Positions 26,464 to 35,145 of a stretch of DNA of 64,000 bases are shown here, in pieces; positions within the stretch are counted from its first letter, which is position 1, and every line of letters starts with the position of its first letter. Under the pieces are notes generated by a model. The model searched no databases and had not been told where the DNA came from. It saw only the letters and a list, made by a program, of their open reading frames with translations. Source of the DNA: Paraburkholderia diazotrophica. GTDB lineage: Bacteria > Pseudomonadota > Gammaproteobacteria > Burkholderiales > Burkholderiaceae. The stretch spans positions 124,001 through 188,000 of the forward strand of contig NZ_FNYE01000013.1 of NCBI RefSeq assembly GCF_900108945.1, given 5' to 3'. A program made the position numbers and the translations under genes.

Positions 26464-27387
26464 TCACGCGCGCCTTCGTACAAGCGCTCGCAAATCGCTT
26501 GCGACTTCATCCATCACCGGCTGCCATTGCGCGAACTGCCGCTGCCGGTAGAGCGTGGCCGTCGGATACCACGGACTGTCGCGCCCGTCCGTCATCCACG
26601 TCCAGTACGGGTTGACGTCGAGCAGCACCCACGTGCGCCGACCGAGCGCGCCCGCGAGATGCGCCGTCGACGTGCATACGCTGATCACCAGATCGAGTTC
26701 GCTTATGCAGGCCGCCGTGTCGTCGAAGCTGCGCCATTCGTGCAGCGACGCGTTGCCGGGCGCAAGCTCGCAGGCCTGCTTCGCGTGAGCGAGCGCGTCG
26801 TCCCAGTGCTGCGACTCCTTCAGCGCCTGCGCGAGATTGCCGTGTGCAAGCGCGCTGCGCGGATCGAGTTCGACCGCCCTCATCGCGGCAGCGAGCGATC
26901 CTTCGACATCGAAGCACGCGCGCCGCGCGCCCATCAGATTGATCCACGCGCTGAAATCCGCGGGGTCCGCGGCGACGGCCGCTTCGAGCAACTGCCGCTC
27001 CTCTTCGGGATCGCCGCCCGTGCGGTTGAGCGCGATCGCGAGATTCGTGCGCAACCGTGGTGACGCCGGATCGATCGCGAGCGCATGGCGATACGGCGCA
27101 AGCGCATCGCGATGCCGGTTCGCGCTTTGCAGCGCGTAGCCCAGGCGCACGCTTGCCGCCGCGTCGTGCGGTTCGAGTTGCGCGATCGTTTCGACGAGCG
27201 ATATGGCTTGCGCGATCTGCTGTTGTTGAAGCAGATCGACCATCATCCTGTCGATCGAAGCGCGATCCGTCGGATGAAGATGTGCGGCCGCTTCAAGCCA
27301 CAGCGAACGCGCACGCGCATCGCCGCTCGACTGCGCGGCGGCGGCCTGGCGAAGAAAAGTCAGAAACGGATCGAAGATCGGCTGCAT
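26464..27387 (-). CDS. TPR protein with truncated glycosyltransferase-like C-terminus (internal deletion)
   Basis: A 307-residue protein. Residues 1-213 are tetratricopeptide repeats. Residues 220-307 match only the final part of the TPR-glycosyltransferase (OGT-like) family, including FDDTAACISELDLVISVCTSTAHLAGALG-type sequence and PYWTWMTDGRDSPWYPTA. Full-length relatives have roughly 250 more residues between these parts (the nucleotide-sugar domain start), so an in-frame internal deletion appears to have joined them near 26730-26750. The usual ISVDTS is ISVCTS here. Enzyme activity is unlikely; the TPR part could still bind proteins. The start at 27387 is chosen because the upstream frame is unconserved. 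Confidence 0.72.
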   Translation of the reverse strand: MQPIFDPFLTFLRQAAAAQSSGDARARSLWLEAAAHLHPTDRASIDRMMVDLLQQQQIAQAISLVETIAQLEPHDAAASVRLGYALQSANRHRDALAPYRHALAIDPASPRLRTNLAIALNRTGGDPEEERQLLEAAVAADPADFSAWINLMGARRACFDVEGSLAAAMRAVELDPRSALAHGNLAQALKESQHWDDALAHAKQACELAPGNASLHEWRSFDDTAACISELDLVISVCTSTAHLAGALGRRTWVLLDVNPYWTWMTDGRDSPWYPTATLYRQRQFAQWQPVMDEVASDLRALVRRRA

Positions 27388-27759
27388 ATGCGCTGAACGA
27401 AGCGTTGACCTGTGCGCACGACGTGGTGCGCGCGGCATGGACGGATGCGAGTTGCACATTGTCCGATGCGACCGCACAGCGACGCGTAAAGAATCGTCAA
27501 CGCGCGCTGCTCTTCCAGGCGCGGCTTCTCGCAATCGCACCGCTTTCAAACGGCGTCGGCGCCTAAAGTTGCCTCCCGCGCCGCCGATATTCCAGCAGAG
27601 GCCAACAACGCTTCATTCCCTTGCTTCAGCGCTCCCCGTCATCAGTCCGCTTCGTGCGCCGACGCCCGTGAGGCCGCTTGACGCGCATCGCGGTCCGACA
27701 CGCCGGCACGGTCACCGATGTCCTGCCCCATCGCCGGCGACACCGAAAGGACACCTGCG
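27388..27759. other. Intergenic region between divergent TPR and M30-like protease genes
   Basis: 372 bases with no gene I can support; promoters for both flanking genes are expected here. Confidence 0.45.
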
Positions 27760-29529
27760 ATGGGCAGCCAGCGCTCGAAACCGATAGCGGCACGCGTCGC
27801 GATTTTTGCGTTGCCGATCGCGCTGCCGATTGCGCTGCCGCTTGCCGCGACGCTCGGCGGCTGCGGCGGCGGAGGCGGCGACAGCGCGCCCGCGTCGAAC
27901 ACGGCCAAGGGCGCGCCCACCACGACGGGCACGTCAGCGCCCGCCGGCAACGCTATCGTGCTGCATGCCGCGTGCTCGTCGTGCTCCGCAGCCGACGATT
28001 CGACTTACACGGGCAGCGGCACGGCCGTCTGGCAGGCGATCAACACGAATGCATCGGCGATCGACGTGCCCGTCAGCATCAAGGGACTATCGGGGCAGAA
28101 CGTGACGCTCGTCTTCACGAACGAAGGCGCGAGCGCGCAGCGGATGCCGACCATCGCGTTGAATGCGTCGAGCGCGAACATGTCCGCGTCGGTCATGCGC
28201 GCGCAGTCGCTGGCGGCTGCCACGGCAACCGCAACGGCAACGACCACGAGCGGCGAAAATCCGACGCTGGCCGCTATCCGCGACTTCAACTATCAGGGCT
28301 GGGCCACGCTCGCGACGAAACAGGTCGCGCCGACCGCGCTCTATTCGACGAACGGCACGGGCACATCGACGACGACATACAACGTCGGCGATACGCGTAC
28401 GTTCTATTACGCCGATTACTCGCCGCGCACGACGACACTCGCGCAGACGATGAGCACGTCCAACGGCACTACGGTCAATCTGTGGGTCGAATCGGCCGAG
28501 CTGGGTGCGGCGAAGATTTCGCCGCAAATCATCGACACGCTGATCATGAAGTATGCGCAGCCGGGCGGCATCTACGACATGCTGACGCGCATCGGCGGCC
28601 CGCTGTATGGTCCCAATGACCAGACGAGCCTGATCGACGGCACGCATCAGCCCATCGATCTCGTCGTGATGAACTTCGACCACAACAATCTTCCATACGG
28701 ACTGATCGGCTACTTCTGGGCGCTCAACGACTTCAGGAACGGAGCGGGCCAGCTCGCGTACAGCAACGAATCGATCTCGCTGTATCTGGACTCGGAGACG
28801 CTCTATCTCGGCGGCACGTTCGGCATGGACCAGATGCTGACGACGATGGCGCACGAGAGCATGCACATGCAGAACTTCTATCGGCGTGCGGTGCTGATGG
28901 GCGCGCAATATGCATTCGAGCCGTGGCTCGAAGAAATGACGGCGATGATGATGGAGGACTGGGCGAGCGGCACGATCGTGCCCGGCTACAACGCGATCCG
29001 CGACATGCGCTTCATCACGTACATGACGTATGCGGGCCACGGCAGCTACAACTGTGGCCTCACGACGTGGACACCCTATGGCGCGGATTGCGAAAGCTAT
29101 GCGGTGAACGGCTCGTTCGGCGGCTATCTGAACCGTCAGTTCGGTTTGACGTTCTATCAGTCGCTGCTGAACAACAAGAACCACACCGTTTCGCTCGATA
29201 TCCTCGACGACGTGATCGGCAACGCGGAGGCTGGCGCAACGGTGGCCTCCGAATTGCGCGATTTTGCAGATGCGGCGAGCGGGCTGATTCCGTTGTCGTC
29301 GAATGTGCGCGGCTTCACGTTCCCGGCTCGCAGCGAAGGAGGTTTCACGCTGCCCGCGATCGACCCCGCTTCGCTGTCGAACGGCGTGGCGCGCGCTCTG
29401 CCCACGACGGTTCCCGCCTCGCTCGCCGTGCTCGGCGCATTCCCCGTCGTGCGTCCGCATGTGAGCGGCACGTACAGCGAAACGGTGCATGTGCCGGCGG
29501 GCACGACGCTGTCCGTTGTAATCGACTGA
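27760..29529 (+). CDS. Putative M30-family (hyicolysin-like) zinc metalloprotease lipoprotein
   Basis: A 589-residue exported lipoprotein. The signal peptide contains a tandem IALP repeat and ends in the lipobox LGGC at about residue 35, followed by a Gly/Ser/Ala-rich linker. The catalytic region shows the zinc motif HESMH at residues 365-369, within TTMAHESMHMQNFYRRA, and a downstream EPWLEEMTAMMMEDW that may give the third ligand. This matches the M30 peptidase family, whose members are often annotated as hemagglutinin. The start at 27760 follows AAAGGAC. It probably acts on the outer membrane surface or in the periplasm; no partner gene is evident. Confidence 0.78.
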   Translation: MGSQRSKPIAARVAIFALPIALPIALPLAATLGGCGGGGGDSAPASNTAKGAPTTTGTSAPAGNAIVLHAACSSCSAADDSTYTGSGTAVWQAINTNASAIDVPVSIKGLSGQNVTLVFTNEGASAQRMPTIALNASSANMSASVMRAQSLAAATATATATTTSGENPTLAAIRDFNYQGWATLATKQVAPTALYSTNGTGTSTTTYNVGDTRTFYYADYSPRTTTLAQTMSTSNGTTVNLWVESAELGAAKISPQIIDTLIMKYAQPGGIYDMLTRIGGPLYGPNDQTSLIDGTHQPIDLVVMNFDHNNLPYGLIGYFWALNDFRNGAGQLAYSNESISLYLDSETLYLGGTFGMDQMLTTMAHESMHMQNFYRRAVLMGAQYAFEPWLEEMTAMMMEDWASGTIVPGYNAIRDMRFITYMTYAGHGSYNCGLTTWTPYGADCESYAVNGSFGGYLNRQFGLTFYQSLLNNKNHTVSLDILDDVIGNAEAGATVASELRDFADAASGLIPLSSNVRGFTFPARSEGGFTLPAIDPASLSNGVARALPTTVPASLAVLGAFPVVRPHVSGTYSETVHVPAGTTLSVVID

Positions 29530-29619
29530 TACGCACGACAACGCACAACGACTCGCGACGGCATCGTGCATGCGTGCTTTAATCGCTCGAATGGACTGCC
29601 AGCGATAACGGTCCCCACG

Positions 29620-29994
29620 ATGCCCACGATGCTCAGACGCACTGCGATGCTCGCCGCAATGGTGCTGATGCAAACCGCCTGCGCCGCGACGATGCAACCG
29701 ACGATGCAACAGGGCGACGCCGTCGATCTTTCGGGACGGCTCGCGCTGCGCGGCAACGAGCCGTTTATCTATCCCGTCGTCTACGATGCGCGCGGCGTGT
29801 TCGAACTCGAAGGCATCACGCGCGAACGGGCGCTCTCGTTGCAGAACCAGCAGGTGAAGGTTCACGGCACGATCACACGCGTCGATAACGCCGATACGCA
29901 ACACGTGCAACTGCCCGCCGTGCGCGTCGAATCGCTCGACATTGTGCCGTCTGCTGACGCCACGTCGTCATCGCCCGCGCCGCCGGCGCGATGA
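29620..29994 (+). CDS. Hypothetical lipoprotein, 124 residues
   Basis: A small exported protein of unknown function. The N-terminus MPTMLRRTAMLAAMVLMQTAC ends in a lipobox-like QTAC near residue 20. The mature part contains VDLSGRLALRGNEPFIYPVVYDARG and LSLQNQQVKVHGTI, a beta-rich pattern reminiscent of OB-fold or single-strand-binding-like periplasmic proteins that modify a value such as a salt or metal response. Two ATGs three codons apart could start it; the ribosome-binding site is weak at both. Confidence 0.65.
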   Translation: MPTMLRRTAMLAAMVLMQTACAATMQPTMQQGDAVDLSGRLALRGNEPFIYPVVYDARGVFELEGITRERALSLQNQQVKVHGTITRVDNADTQHVQLPAVRVESLDIVPSADATSSSPAPPAR

Positions 29995-30288
29995 CGCTCC
30001 GCTTCCTTCCGTAAGTACGATGCAAGACAAACTCCATCCGCGCCGACGTTGCGCGGACATGCATTGACGATTTGACAATCGACGCCTTTCACAAAGCTGT
30101 CCGACGATGACAGCGACGAAAGTTACACGACTCCATAAGTTCACACCTGTTTGATTCAATCTGGTCGCGTCGGCATAGTCGACACGCGGCCCGCATCGCC
30201 ATGCCGATCGTCACGCGTCTGATCGGCGCGCTCACGATACGAGCGGCCTGAAACACATCAACAGTTCATTCCCGGGAGCTACGTCATT

Positions 30289-30477
30289 ATGTTTCGCCGG
30301 GCATCGATAGCCGTTCCCTGCGCGGGGTTGGCACTGTCGCTCGTCGCATGCGGCAGCGATCACAACAACTCGACCGCGCTGAACTCGATGTTCGACTTCT
30401 CGAACGGCGGCAAGAACCCGACGCTGTTGCTCGACCAGACGCAAGGCGCGCCCGTCAGCCCGGTGCCCGTCATCTGA
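30289..30477 (+). CDS. Small lipoprotein, 62 residues
   Basis: A 62-residue lipoprotein with the signal MFRRASIAVPCAGLALSLV and lipobox VACG near residue 21. The mature 41 residues are polar and disordered (NSMFDFSNGGKNPTLLLDQ...). GGGAG lies 9 bases before the ATG. It precedes the cytochrome c peroxidase gene by 140 bases, and the two may share a transcript. Function unknown. Confidence 0.68.
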   Translation: MFRRASIAVPCAGLALSLVACGSDHNNSTALNSMFDFSNGGKNPTLLLDQTQGAPVSPVPVI

Positions 30478-30617
30478 GGCACGCATCGAGCGCGTCAGGC
30501 GTCTAGCAGCATGGCCGTGTTGCAGCCGGGAAACCGGCGCAACGCGACGCTTTCGTTTTCGAGGCGCGGCCTGTGCGGCGCGTCTGTCCCGAATCAGTCA
30601 TTGCATCGCGATCGAAT

Positions 30618-32069
30618 ATGACCGAGCTCTCTACGCCGTCAGCGAATCCCGCGCCTCTCGCGCCCAACAACGCCCCGAGCGGTTCGCCGTACGGCTCGCG
30701 GCGCCGCGCGCTCGCGCTGTGTGCCGCGGCCGTCGTCGTCGTGGCGCTCGGCGCGTGCGGATTCGCCATCGCGTATCCGCAGTACATGCCCGACGCCATC
30801 GGCGAAATCGTCGAGGACATGACGGGCGCCAATGCACATCCCGTCGCATTGCAGCGCCCGTCCGTCGCGCCGCTCTCCGCTGTCGCAATGCTCGGCAAGG
30901 AGATCTTCTTCGACACGTCGCTGTCGGCGTCCGGCAAGCAGTCGTGCGCGACGTGCCATAGTCCCGCGCACGCGTATGGCCCGCCCAACGATCTCGCCGT
31001 GCAGATGGGCGGCGAGCACATGACACTGCAAGGCTACCGGCCGCCGCCTTCGCTGATGTACCTGTACCGTCAGCCGAATTTCAGCATCGGCCCCGACAGC
31101 GCGGAAAACGACGACAACCCCGCCAACCTCGCGCAGCTCGCAAGCCAGGCAGCGGGCACGCAACGCGCGCAAAAGACGGCGGGCGCGGCGCCCGCGGCGG
31201 CGGAAATGGTGCCGCAGGGCGGGCTCTTCTGGGACGGGCGTGTCGATACGCTGCAACAGCAGGCGTCCGGCCCGATGCTCAATCCCGTCGAGATGGCGAA
31301 CAAGGACGACGCCGAAGTGCTCCACAAGCTACAGAACGCGCGCTACGCGAAGACGATGATGCAGCTGTTCGGCCCCAACATCTTCAAGGACCAACGGCTC
31401 GCCGTCGCGGAGGCGATGTTCGCCGTCGCGCGCTATCAGATCGAGGACCCGTCGTTCCATCCGTACACCAGCAAGTACGACTACTGGCTCGAAGGCAAGG
31501 CGCGTCTGTCGCAAGCCGAACTGCGCGGACTGCACCTTTTCAACGATCCCGACAAGGCCAACTGCGCGGGCTGCCATCTGTCGAAACCGGGCCGCGACGG
31601 CCTGCCCCCCATGTTCACCGACTTCCAGTACGAAGCGCTCGGCGTGCCGCGCAATACGGCGCTGACGCAGAACCGCGATCCGCACTTCTTCGACATGGGC
31701 ATCTGCGGCCCTTTCCGCACCGACCTGAAGGATCAGACGCAATACTGCGGGATGTTCCTCACGCCGACGCTGCGCAATTCGGCGACGCGTCACGCGTTCT
31801 TTCACAACGGCATCTACAACAATCTCGACGACGTGATGGCGTTCTACAACGCACGCAATACCGATCCCGTGCGCTTTTATCCGCGCGGCGCCGACGGCAA
31901 GCCGGAGAAGTACAACGACATTCCGCCTGCGTATCGCGCGAACGTCGACGTGAAGGATGCGCCGTTCGACCGCAAGTTCGGCGAGCAGCCGGCGATGACC
32001 GATCAGGAAATGCGCGACATCGTCGCCTTCCTGCATGCGCTGACCGACGGTTATGGCGAGCAGCACTAG
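30618..32069 (+). CDS. MauG/CcpA-type di-heme cytochrome c peroxidase family protein
   Basis: A 483-residue periplasmic di-heme protein, anchored by one N-terminal membrane helix near residues 27-50. The two heme c sites are CATCH and, in the second half, CAGCH. Family sequence around them includes LGKEIFFDTSLSASGKQSC and FFHNGIYNNLDDVMAFYN. Such enzymes reduce peroxide or oxidise protein side chains (MauG). It is longer than classical CcpA (about 320-350) because of insertions in the first domain, which is common in the MauG-like branch. The start at 30618 removes an unconserved upstream extension. A strong terminator follows. Confidence 0.88.
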   Translation: MTELSTPSANPAPLAPNNAPSGSPYGSRRRALALCAAAVVVVALGACGFAIAYPQYMPDAIGEIVEDMTGANAHPVALQRPSVAPLSAVAMLGKEIFFDTSLSASGKQSCATCHSPAHAYGPPNDLAVQMGGEHMTLQGYRPPPSLMYLYRQPNFSIGPDSAENDDNPANLAQLASQAAGTQRAQKTAGAAPAAAEMVPQGGLFWDGRVDTLQQQASGPMLNPVEMANKDDAEVLHKLQNARYAKTMMQLFGPNIFKDQRLAVAEAMFAVARYQIEDPSFHPYTSKYDYWLEGKARLSQAELRGLHLFNDPDKANCAGCHLSKPGRDGLPPMFTDFQYEALGVPRNTALTQNRDPHFFDMGICGPFRTDLKDQTQYCGMFLTPTLRNSATRHAFFHNGIYNNLDDVMAFYNARNTDPVRFYPRGADGKPEKYNDIPPAYRANVDVKDAPFDRKFGEQPAMTDQEMRDIVAFLHALTDGYGEQH

Positions 32070-32163
32070 CAACTGGCCTGCGCATCCGCGAACGGCGGAG
32101 CCACCACTTTTAAGGCTCGTTTAATTCTTTCCTGTGAACATGCGGCTCAACATCCCCTGTTGA

Positions 32164-32191
32164 GCCGCCTGAGCATCGGCGGCGTTTTTTT
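32164..32191 (+). terminator. Rho-independent terminator after the peroxidase gene
   Basis: GCCGCC pairs with GGCGGC around an 8-base loop and is followed by a G and seven Ts. A second hairpin (CGGCTCAAC with GTTGAGCCG) overlaps its left arm. Confidence 0.78.
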
Positions 32192-32227
32192 ATCCGCCCG
32201 GGGGTGACGCCTTCCGTTGCAACTCTT

Positions 32228-32416
32228 TGCATGGGACGGGAGTGGGTGCTCAAGCCGCGAACTCCCGTCCACCGCGCTGCATGGGATCGGATTGAGTGCT
32301 TTGCATGGGGCTGGAGTAAGTGCTGAAGCACTAACTCCAACCGACAGCTAAAGCGCCAACTCCGATCGACCGCGCTGCATGGGGCTGGAGTAAGTGCTGA
32401 AGCACTAACTCCAGCC
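32228..32416. repeat. Cluster of four palindromic repeats, one nested in another
   Basis: Four related units, each beginning GCATGGG and forming a hairpin centred on GTGCT...AGCAC or a variant. Unit 1 spans 32228-32272. Unit 2 has its left arm at 32285-32301 and its right arm at 32350-32367. Unit 3 (32302-32345) lies between those arms, as if inserted in the loop. Unit 4 is at 32376-32419 and is nearly identical to unit 3. Unit 4 ends just before the ribosome-binding site of the next gene, so it would be in the mRNA leader. Confidence 0.82.
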
Positions 32417-32433
32417 GACACAGGAGATATACG

Positions 32434-32688
32434 ATGGTCGAAGATACGGTGCTCGAACATCTGCGCGCGCTGCACGGCAACGCGCAAACGCTCACGATCC
32501 GCAGCTGCACCGTTTCGCCGCCGATGCAGCATCCGTGGGGACGCTCGTACCGGCTCGTCGAATGGACCTTCAGGCACGACGTTGAATCCTGCCGGCGCGT
32601 CGTGCCTGCCGAGAGCACGCCTCGTCAAATCGCCGAGGCCGTAATGTCGCACGTGCCCGGGCGGCGCTTCTGCCAGCCTGGCGGATAG
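32434..32688 (+). CDS. Hypothetical protein, 84 residues
   Basis: A small cytoplasmic protein of unknown function with a clear CAGGAG ribosome-binding site. It begins MVEDTVLEHLRALHGNAQ and includes two Cys in the body (TIRSCTVSPPM and VESCRRVVPAE). The predicted shape is mixed alpha/beta, with a final helix in TPRQIAEAVMSHV. It looks like a short conserved Burkholderia-type protein. The leader carries the palindromic repeat cluster. It converges on the next gene. Confidence 0.6.
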   Translation: MVEDTVLEHLRALHGNAQTLTIRSCTVSPPMQHPWGRSYRLVEWTFRHDVESCRRVVPAESTPRQIAEAVMSHVPGRRFCQPGG

Positions 32689-32760
32689 ATTGCGCGCCGC
32701 ACAGCGCAAGCCGCTCGATGCGCGGGCCGCGTGCGTTGCACGCCGGGTCGCCGTTTTTCA

Positions 32761-33003
32761 TCACGCAGTCCTCCATGCGGACATCGCCGGCCGCGCTTGC
32801 GCCGGCGGGAACACATTCCACGATCCGTCGTCGTGACGGAAGAAGAAGATCGACAGCAGCCCGCCGGGACGCGCGGCCTCGACGCACACGCAGCGCCGAT
32901 GCATCTGCGTGCGGCAGAAGCGAACGACGCGCGCAGGCATCGCGGGCGTGGGCGCGAGCCATTTGTCGACGGCCCAGTGCAATGTCTTTTCGGTCGGGCT
33001 CAT
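32761..33003 (-). CDS. Hypothetical protein, 80 residues
   Basis: A small protein of unknown function starting MSPTEKTLHWAVDKWLAP, with AAGGAG eight bases before the ATG at 33003 (an upstream ATG at 33042 lacks such a site). It contains two Cys (FCRTQMHRRCVCVE) and a beta-rich SIFFFRHDDGSWNVFPP. It lies 62 bases downstream of the LRAT-domain gene on the same strand and is probably co-transcribed. Confidence 0.58.
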   Translation of the reverse strand: MSPTEKTLHWAVDKWLAPTPAMPARVVRFCRTQMHRRCVCVEAARPGGLLSIFFFRHDDGSWNVFPPAQARPAMSAWRTA

Positions 33004-33065
33004 GGTGGTCTCCTTCGCGTCTTTGTGTGCTTCAAACTTCAAATGCCGGGTTCATACCGCCGGGT

Positions 33066-33596
33066 TCATACTGCGTTAACCACGGCGTGGCCGATTTTCA
33101 TCCGGTTGCGGACGAAAGCGCTCACGAGGCACAGCAGCGCATGCACGCCCGCGCGCGGATGTGTGAAGCATTCGTGAACCTGTTCGCTGCGGCTTTCACC
33201 GAGCAGGCACCATGCGCAGAAGTGCTCGCAGTTGTTCGTCAGCAGGCGATAGCGGTTTTCGCCGAGGCGCGTACGGGCGCGCAGCACGGTTTCTTCGCCG
33301 GAAAACTTCGGGAACGGATGCGGACGCACGGCGACGGCGTGACCATCGGCGAACTGTTCGAGCGGCACTTCTTCGACGGGACCGCGATGCGCCGACTTGG
33401 CGAAACCAGCGTAGTGAATGACCTTGCCGTTGCCCGCATAAATGCCGTGGTGTTCATAGCCGCGGCGTTGCGTGATGAGGTGAGCACCGAGAGCGGGTTC
33501 GTCATCGGAACCGCCGAACGCGACATCCGCCGATGCATAAGCGGCCGCGCGGTTTGCGCCTTGTTCACTGCTTGATTGTTGGAGGTTGCGGTTCAT
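33066..33596 (-). CDS. LRAT-domain (lecithin retinol acyltransferase-like) protein
   Basis: A 176-residue protein with the LRAT/NlpC-P60 fold. Catalytic elements are present: the His in GAHLITQRRGYEHHGIYAG and the Cys in LLTNNCEHFCAWCLLG. That second block is the NCEHF motif of eukaryotic LRAT and H-rev107 proteins. Bacterial LRAT proteins are thought to be thiol acyltransferases or phospholipases/hydrolases on lipids or peptides. There is no signal peptide; the first 35 residues are polar. The start at 33596 is preceded by GGAGG. The longer frame upstream is not conserved-looking. Confidence 0.8.
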   Translation of the reverse strand: MNRNLQQSSSEQGANRAAAYASADVAFGGSDDEPALGAHLITQRRGYEHHGIYAGNGKVIHYAGFAKSAHRGPVEEVPLEQFADGHAVAVRPHPFPKFSGEETVLRARTRLGENRYRLLTNNCEHFCAWCLLGESRSEQVHECFTHPRAGVHALLCLVSAFVRNRMKIGHAVVNAV

Positions 33597-34053
33597 GGCT
33601 TTGGTCCAGCTATCCGATTCAAAAGGCCAACACTGTTGCCGACTCTTTTGCATCAAGCGGACCAGGCGAATCAAGCCATTGATTTAACGATAGATTTCCT
33701 CCGAAAGAGCAACTTGCAGGCGCGCTGTGTATGGATGATCCCAACAGGAATTCGGGCAGTAGTGTTGCGCCGACACCATCACTTTGCGTGCAGCCGCGAC
33801 GCCCGGAGCCGCGCGCAAGGTGTTGGCTTCCCCACCTTTTGCGGCCGCCGTTAGTCGGGCCGCCGCCAACGCAACGAGTCGCCCGCATGCCGCGCAATCA
33901 GAGGGCCGTCGCCGTCATGCCGCGCCCAGCAACGATCGGCAAGAAAGCTCGCGAGCGTGAAGCAAACTGGCATAGGCCTTGCACTTTAACCGGCATCACG
34001 CATCATTCTCTGACTCGCGGCCTCATGACTGATGGCCCATCGGGAGACACGTC
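33597..34053. other. Intergenic region holding a sigma54 promoter for the first peptide gene
   Basis: 457 bases without a supported gene. It contains the divergent promoters for the LRAT gene and the double-glycine peptide gene; the sigma54 element is listed separately. Confidence 0.5.
33969..33984 (+). promoter_or_regulatory. Sigma54 (-24/-12) promoter of peptide gene 1
   Basis: TGGCATAGGCCTTGCA matches the sigma54 consensus TGGCAC-N5-TTGC[A/T] at all the key positions, with GG and GC correctly spaced. Initiation would fall about 12 bases downstream, giving a leader of about 60 bases before the ATG at 34054. A sigma54 enhancer-binding protein is encoded 1.1 kb away. Confidence 0.8.
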
Positions 34054-34338
34054 ATGGCATCCATCAACATCAGCGACCTGCCCCTCAACCTCGCACTCGA
34101 TCGCAAGGCAATGTCCGCGATCAGCGGCGGCGGTGGCGCTCCGTGGGTATTCGGCTGGATCACGCCGTTCGTGCAGAACACACCGAGCGTCGGCCCCGTC
34201 GTGAACCTGTACGACGTCACGAACAACTTCTATGCTAACCAGATGATCAACCAGTTCCAGACGGTCAACGTCCAGAACACGGGCAACAACTCGAACGTCA
34301 TTACCGCTCCTGACGAACGAAGCCTGAACCGGGCTTAG
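34054..34338 (+). CDS. Double-glycine leader peptide precursor 1 (C39 exporter substrate)
   Basis: A 94-residue secreted peptide precursor. The 26-residue leader (MASINISDLPLNLALDRKAM...AISGG) has the double-glycine rule exactly: Gly at -1/-2, Ile at -4, Met at -7, Leu at -12. The core of about 68 residues is Cys-free, begins with a hydrophobic part (APWVFGWITPFVQNTPSV) and ends Asn/Gln-rich with the N-T-G-N-N-S-N segment shared with precursor 2. GGGAG lies 8 bases before the ATG and a sigma54 promoter precedes it. It should be cleaved and exported by the C39-ABC transporter at 36489-39545. Microcin-like toxin or signal are both possible. No modifying enzyme is adjacent. Confidence 0.82.
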   Translation: MASINISDLPLNLALDRKAMSAISGGGGAPWVFGWITPFVQNTPSVGPVVNLYDVTNNFYANQMINQFQTVNVQNTGNNSNVITAPDERSLNRA

Positions 34339-34343
34339 ATGCC

Positions 34344-35114
34344 GTGACCTGTATCAGTCAATTCCGGTGGGCGTCGGCGGCACGCTCCGACACCGGCCGC
34401 GTGCGCGAGATCAACGAGGACGCCTGCCTCGATGAGCCGCGACGCGGCCTTTGGGCCGTGGCCGACGGCATGGGCGGCCACGCCGTCGGCGATCTCGCGA
34501 GCCAGCTCGTCGTCGGAATACTCGCGCAGCTACCGGACGTAGCGGGCATCAAGCAGTCCATCGCCCAGGCGCGCACGTGCCTGCAAGACGCGAACCGCCA
34601 GTTGCGCGAAGAGGCGAGCCGCCGGCAGGTGCCGCGCATCGGCACCACCGTCGTCGTGCTGCTCGCATGCGACCGCTTCTGCGGCTACCTGTGGGCGGGC
34701 GACAGCCGCATCTATCTGTTGCGTGCAGGGCAGTTGCGCCAGCTGACGCGCGATCACAGCCAGGTGGAAGAGCTGCGCCGCTCCGGTTATCTGACGGAAG
34801 AAGAAGCGCGCAATCATCCCGCGCACAACATCATTACGCGCGCGGTCGGCGCAACCGATCATCTCGATCTCGACGAAGACGCGATCGAAGTCGCGGACGG
34901 CGACGTGTTCCTGCTATGCAGCGACGGCCTGAGCAACGAAGTGACGGACGAGGAGATTCACAAGACGCTCTCCACCGTCGATTGCCTGCATGCCCCCGGC
35001 GAACTCGTCGATATGGCGCTGGCGCGCGGCGGCCGCGACAACATCACGGCCATCGTCGTGCAGGCCGAAGACCCGCATGCGTCAGACAAGACGCTGCTCA
35101 ATCCGGCGCCCTGA
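34344..35114 (+). CDS. PP2C-type Ser/Thr phosphatase (PppA/Stp1-like)
   Basis: A 256-residue soluble metal-dependent phosphatase removing phosphate from Ser/Thr. Motifs in order: REINEDA, VADGMGGHAVGD, TTVVVLL, AGDSRIYLLRAG, CSDGLSNEVTDEEI and GGRDNITAIVV, covering all metal-binding Asp residues. It starts with GTG at 34344, five bases after the stop of the peptide gene, so both are probably in one sigma54-driven unit. It is the natural opponent of the Ser/Thr kinase at 50140-52296. The FHA protein is a likely reader of its substrate, as in type VI secretion threonine phosphorylation control. Confidence 0.92.
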   Translation: MTCISQFRWASAARSDTGRVREINEDACLDEPRRGLWAVADGMGGHAVGDLASQLVVGILAQLPDVAGIKQSIAQARTCLQDANRQLREEASRRQVPRIGTTVVVLLACDRFCGYLWAGDSRIYLLRAGQLRQLTRDHSQVEELRRSGYLTEEEARNHPAHNIITRAVGATDHLDLDEDAIEVADGDVFLLCSDGLSNEVTDEEIHKTLSTVDCLHAPGELVDMALARGGRDNITAIVVQAEDPHASDKTLLNPAP

Positions 35115-35145
35115 TACGACGCTTCGTTTTGGTCATTGTGTTGCG

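Noticed and set aside
30096..30114. Hairpin GCTGTC/GACAGC between two lipoprotein genes as a terminator
   Set aside because: The stem is only 6 bases and no T-run follows.
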